Part shown: one piece after another, positions 5,876 through 6,023 of the stretch
Numbering within the stretch: position 1 is the first letter of the stretch
Layout of the letters: every line of letters begins with the position of its first letter
Origin: Rhodocyclales bacterium
Lineage (GTDB): Bacteria; Pseudomonadota; Gammaproteobacteria; Burkholderiales; Rhodocyclaceae
Reading direction: 5' to 3'
Length of the DNA stretch: 6,023 nucleotides
Assembly (NCBI GenBank): GCA_021286885.1
Contig: JAJTBM010000198.1
Location: 1 to 6,023, forward strand
Position numbers and translations under genes: made by a program
The notes under the pieces: generated by a model
What the model was told of the DNA's origin: nothing
Seen by the model: the letters and a program-made list of their open reading frames with translations, nothing else
Databases searched by the model: none

Positions 5876-5902
5876 AATGGCCTGAATGGCTTGAATGGTC
5901 TG
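5876..5902. repeat. Three tandem 9-bp repeats upstream of the rhodanese gene
   Basis: The plus strand reads AATGGCCTG, AATGGCTTG, AATGGTCTG in direct succession; each unit differs from its neighbour at one or two positions. The array fills 27 of the 69 bases between the ArsR-type gene and the rhodanese gene. The 9-base period is not a helical turn. It may be a slippage-derived array or a cluster of half-sites. No function is known. Confidence 0.7.
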
Positions 5903-5913
5903 AGATGGGATGC

Positions 5914-6023
5914 TCAGGATCGTTCGGTTGCGGGGGCCGCATCCGGTCCGCAAAACACTTCACGCATCATCACGATGAGTTGCAGGGTGCGCGGATCGCC
6001 CACCCGGTAAAACACCCGATTGG
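5914..6023 (-). CDS. ArsR/SmtB-type transcriptional regulator, C-terminal fragment
   Basis: The last 35 codons and the TGA stop of a gene whose start is beyond the right edge. The visible part, beginning NRVFYRVGDPRTLQLI and continuing VMMREVFCG, matches the end of ArsR-family winged-helix repressors. There the wing strand V-F-Y-R is followed by a D-P-R motif and a terminal dimerisation helix. Members sense metals, metalloids or reactive sulfur. One cysteine (fragment residue 24, in VFCG) lies at the end of that helix. It is in the same direction as the rhodanese gene, 69 bases ahead, so it may belong to the same transcript or control it. The call rests on a short fragment. Confidence 0.68.
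   Translation of the reverse strand, partial: NRVFYRVGDPRTLQLIVMMREVFCGPDAAPATERS

Noticed and set aside
5657..6010. A plus-strand open frame containing an NGLNGLNGL peptide repeat
   Set aside because: The peptide repeat is simply the 9-bp DNA tandem repeat read in a shadow frame opposite the rhodanese and ArsR-type genes.

Overview
The window looks like a compact, GC-rich housekeeping segment of a proteobacterial chromosome. The protein sequences, the gene order and the strong G/C preference at third codon positions suggest a betaproteobacterium, perhaps of the Rhodocyclales type. That placement is inferred from recognition of the proteins, not from a search.

Left region (1-1845): bioB (biotin synthase) and the start of bioC (malonyl-ACP O-methyltransferase) form a short operon on the minus strand, and bioC runs off the left edge. 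They belong to the two ends of biotin synthesis: BioC disguises malonyl-ACP to start the pimelate chain, and BioB inserts sulfur into dethiobiotin at the end. A 135-base divergent region separates bioB from comF. It holds two perfect short palindromes and a small UUCG-type hairpin in the bioB leader.

Middle (1846-3160): comF (a phosphoribosyltransferase-fold protein with an N-terminal cysteine-rich zinc-ribbon-like part) and trmL (tRNA wobble-base 2'-O-methyltransferase) lie in tandem on the plus strand. They converge on gpsA across about 100 bases that contain three GC-rich hairpins but no U-tract.

Right region (3161-6023): a minus-strand run reads, in transcription order, the tail of an ArsR-type regulator, a membrane-anchored rhodanese (YibN-like), grxC, secB, a periplasmic two-repeat SH3b protein and gpsA. 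The order rhodanese-grxC-secB-gpsA matches the E. coli yibN-grxC-secB-gpsA cluster. Here an SH3b gene sits between secB and gpsA, and trmL lies next to gpsA in the opposite direction. The products touch sulfur/thiol chemistry (rhodanese, glutaredoxin), protein export (SecB), the envelope (SH3b protein) and phospholipid precursor supply (GpsA). A hairpin followed by a short U-run after grxC may thin out transcription into secB.

No mobile element, CRISPR array, tRNA or rRNA was seen, and there is no gene-free stretch over 300 bases. I found no convincing undescribed system. The points most worth a second look are the ArsR/rhodanese pair with its repeat-containing spacer, the SH3b gene in the secB-gpsA operon, and the palindromes between bioB and comF.
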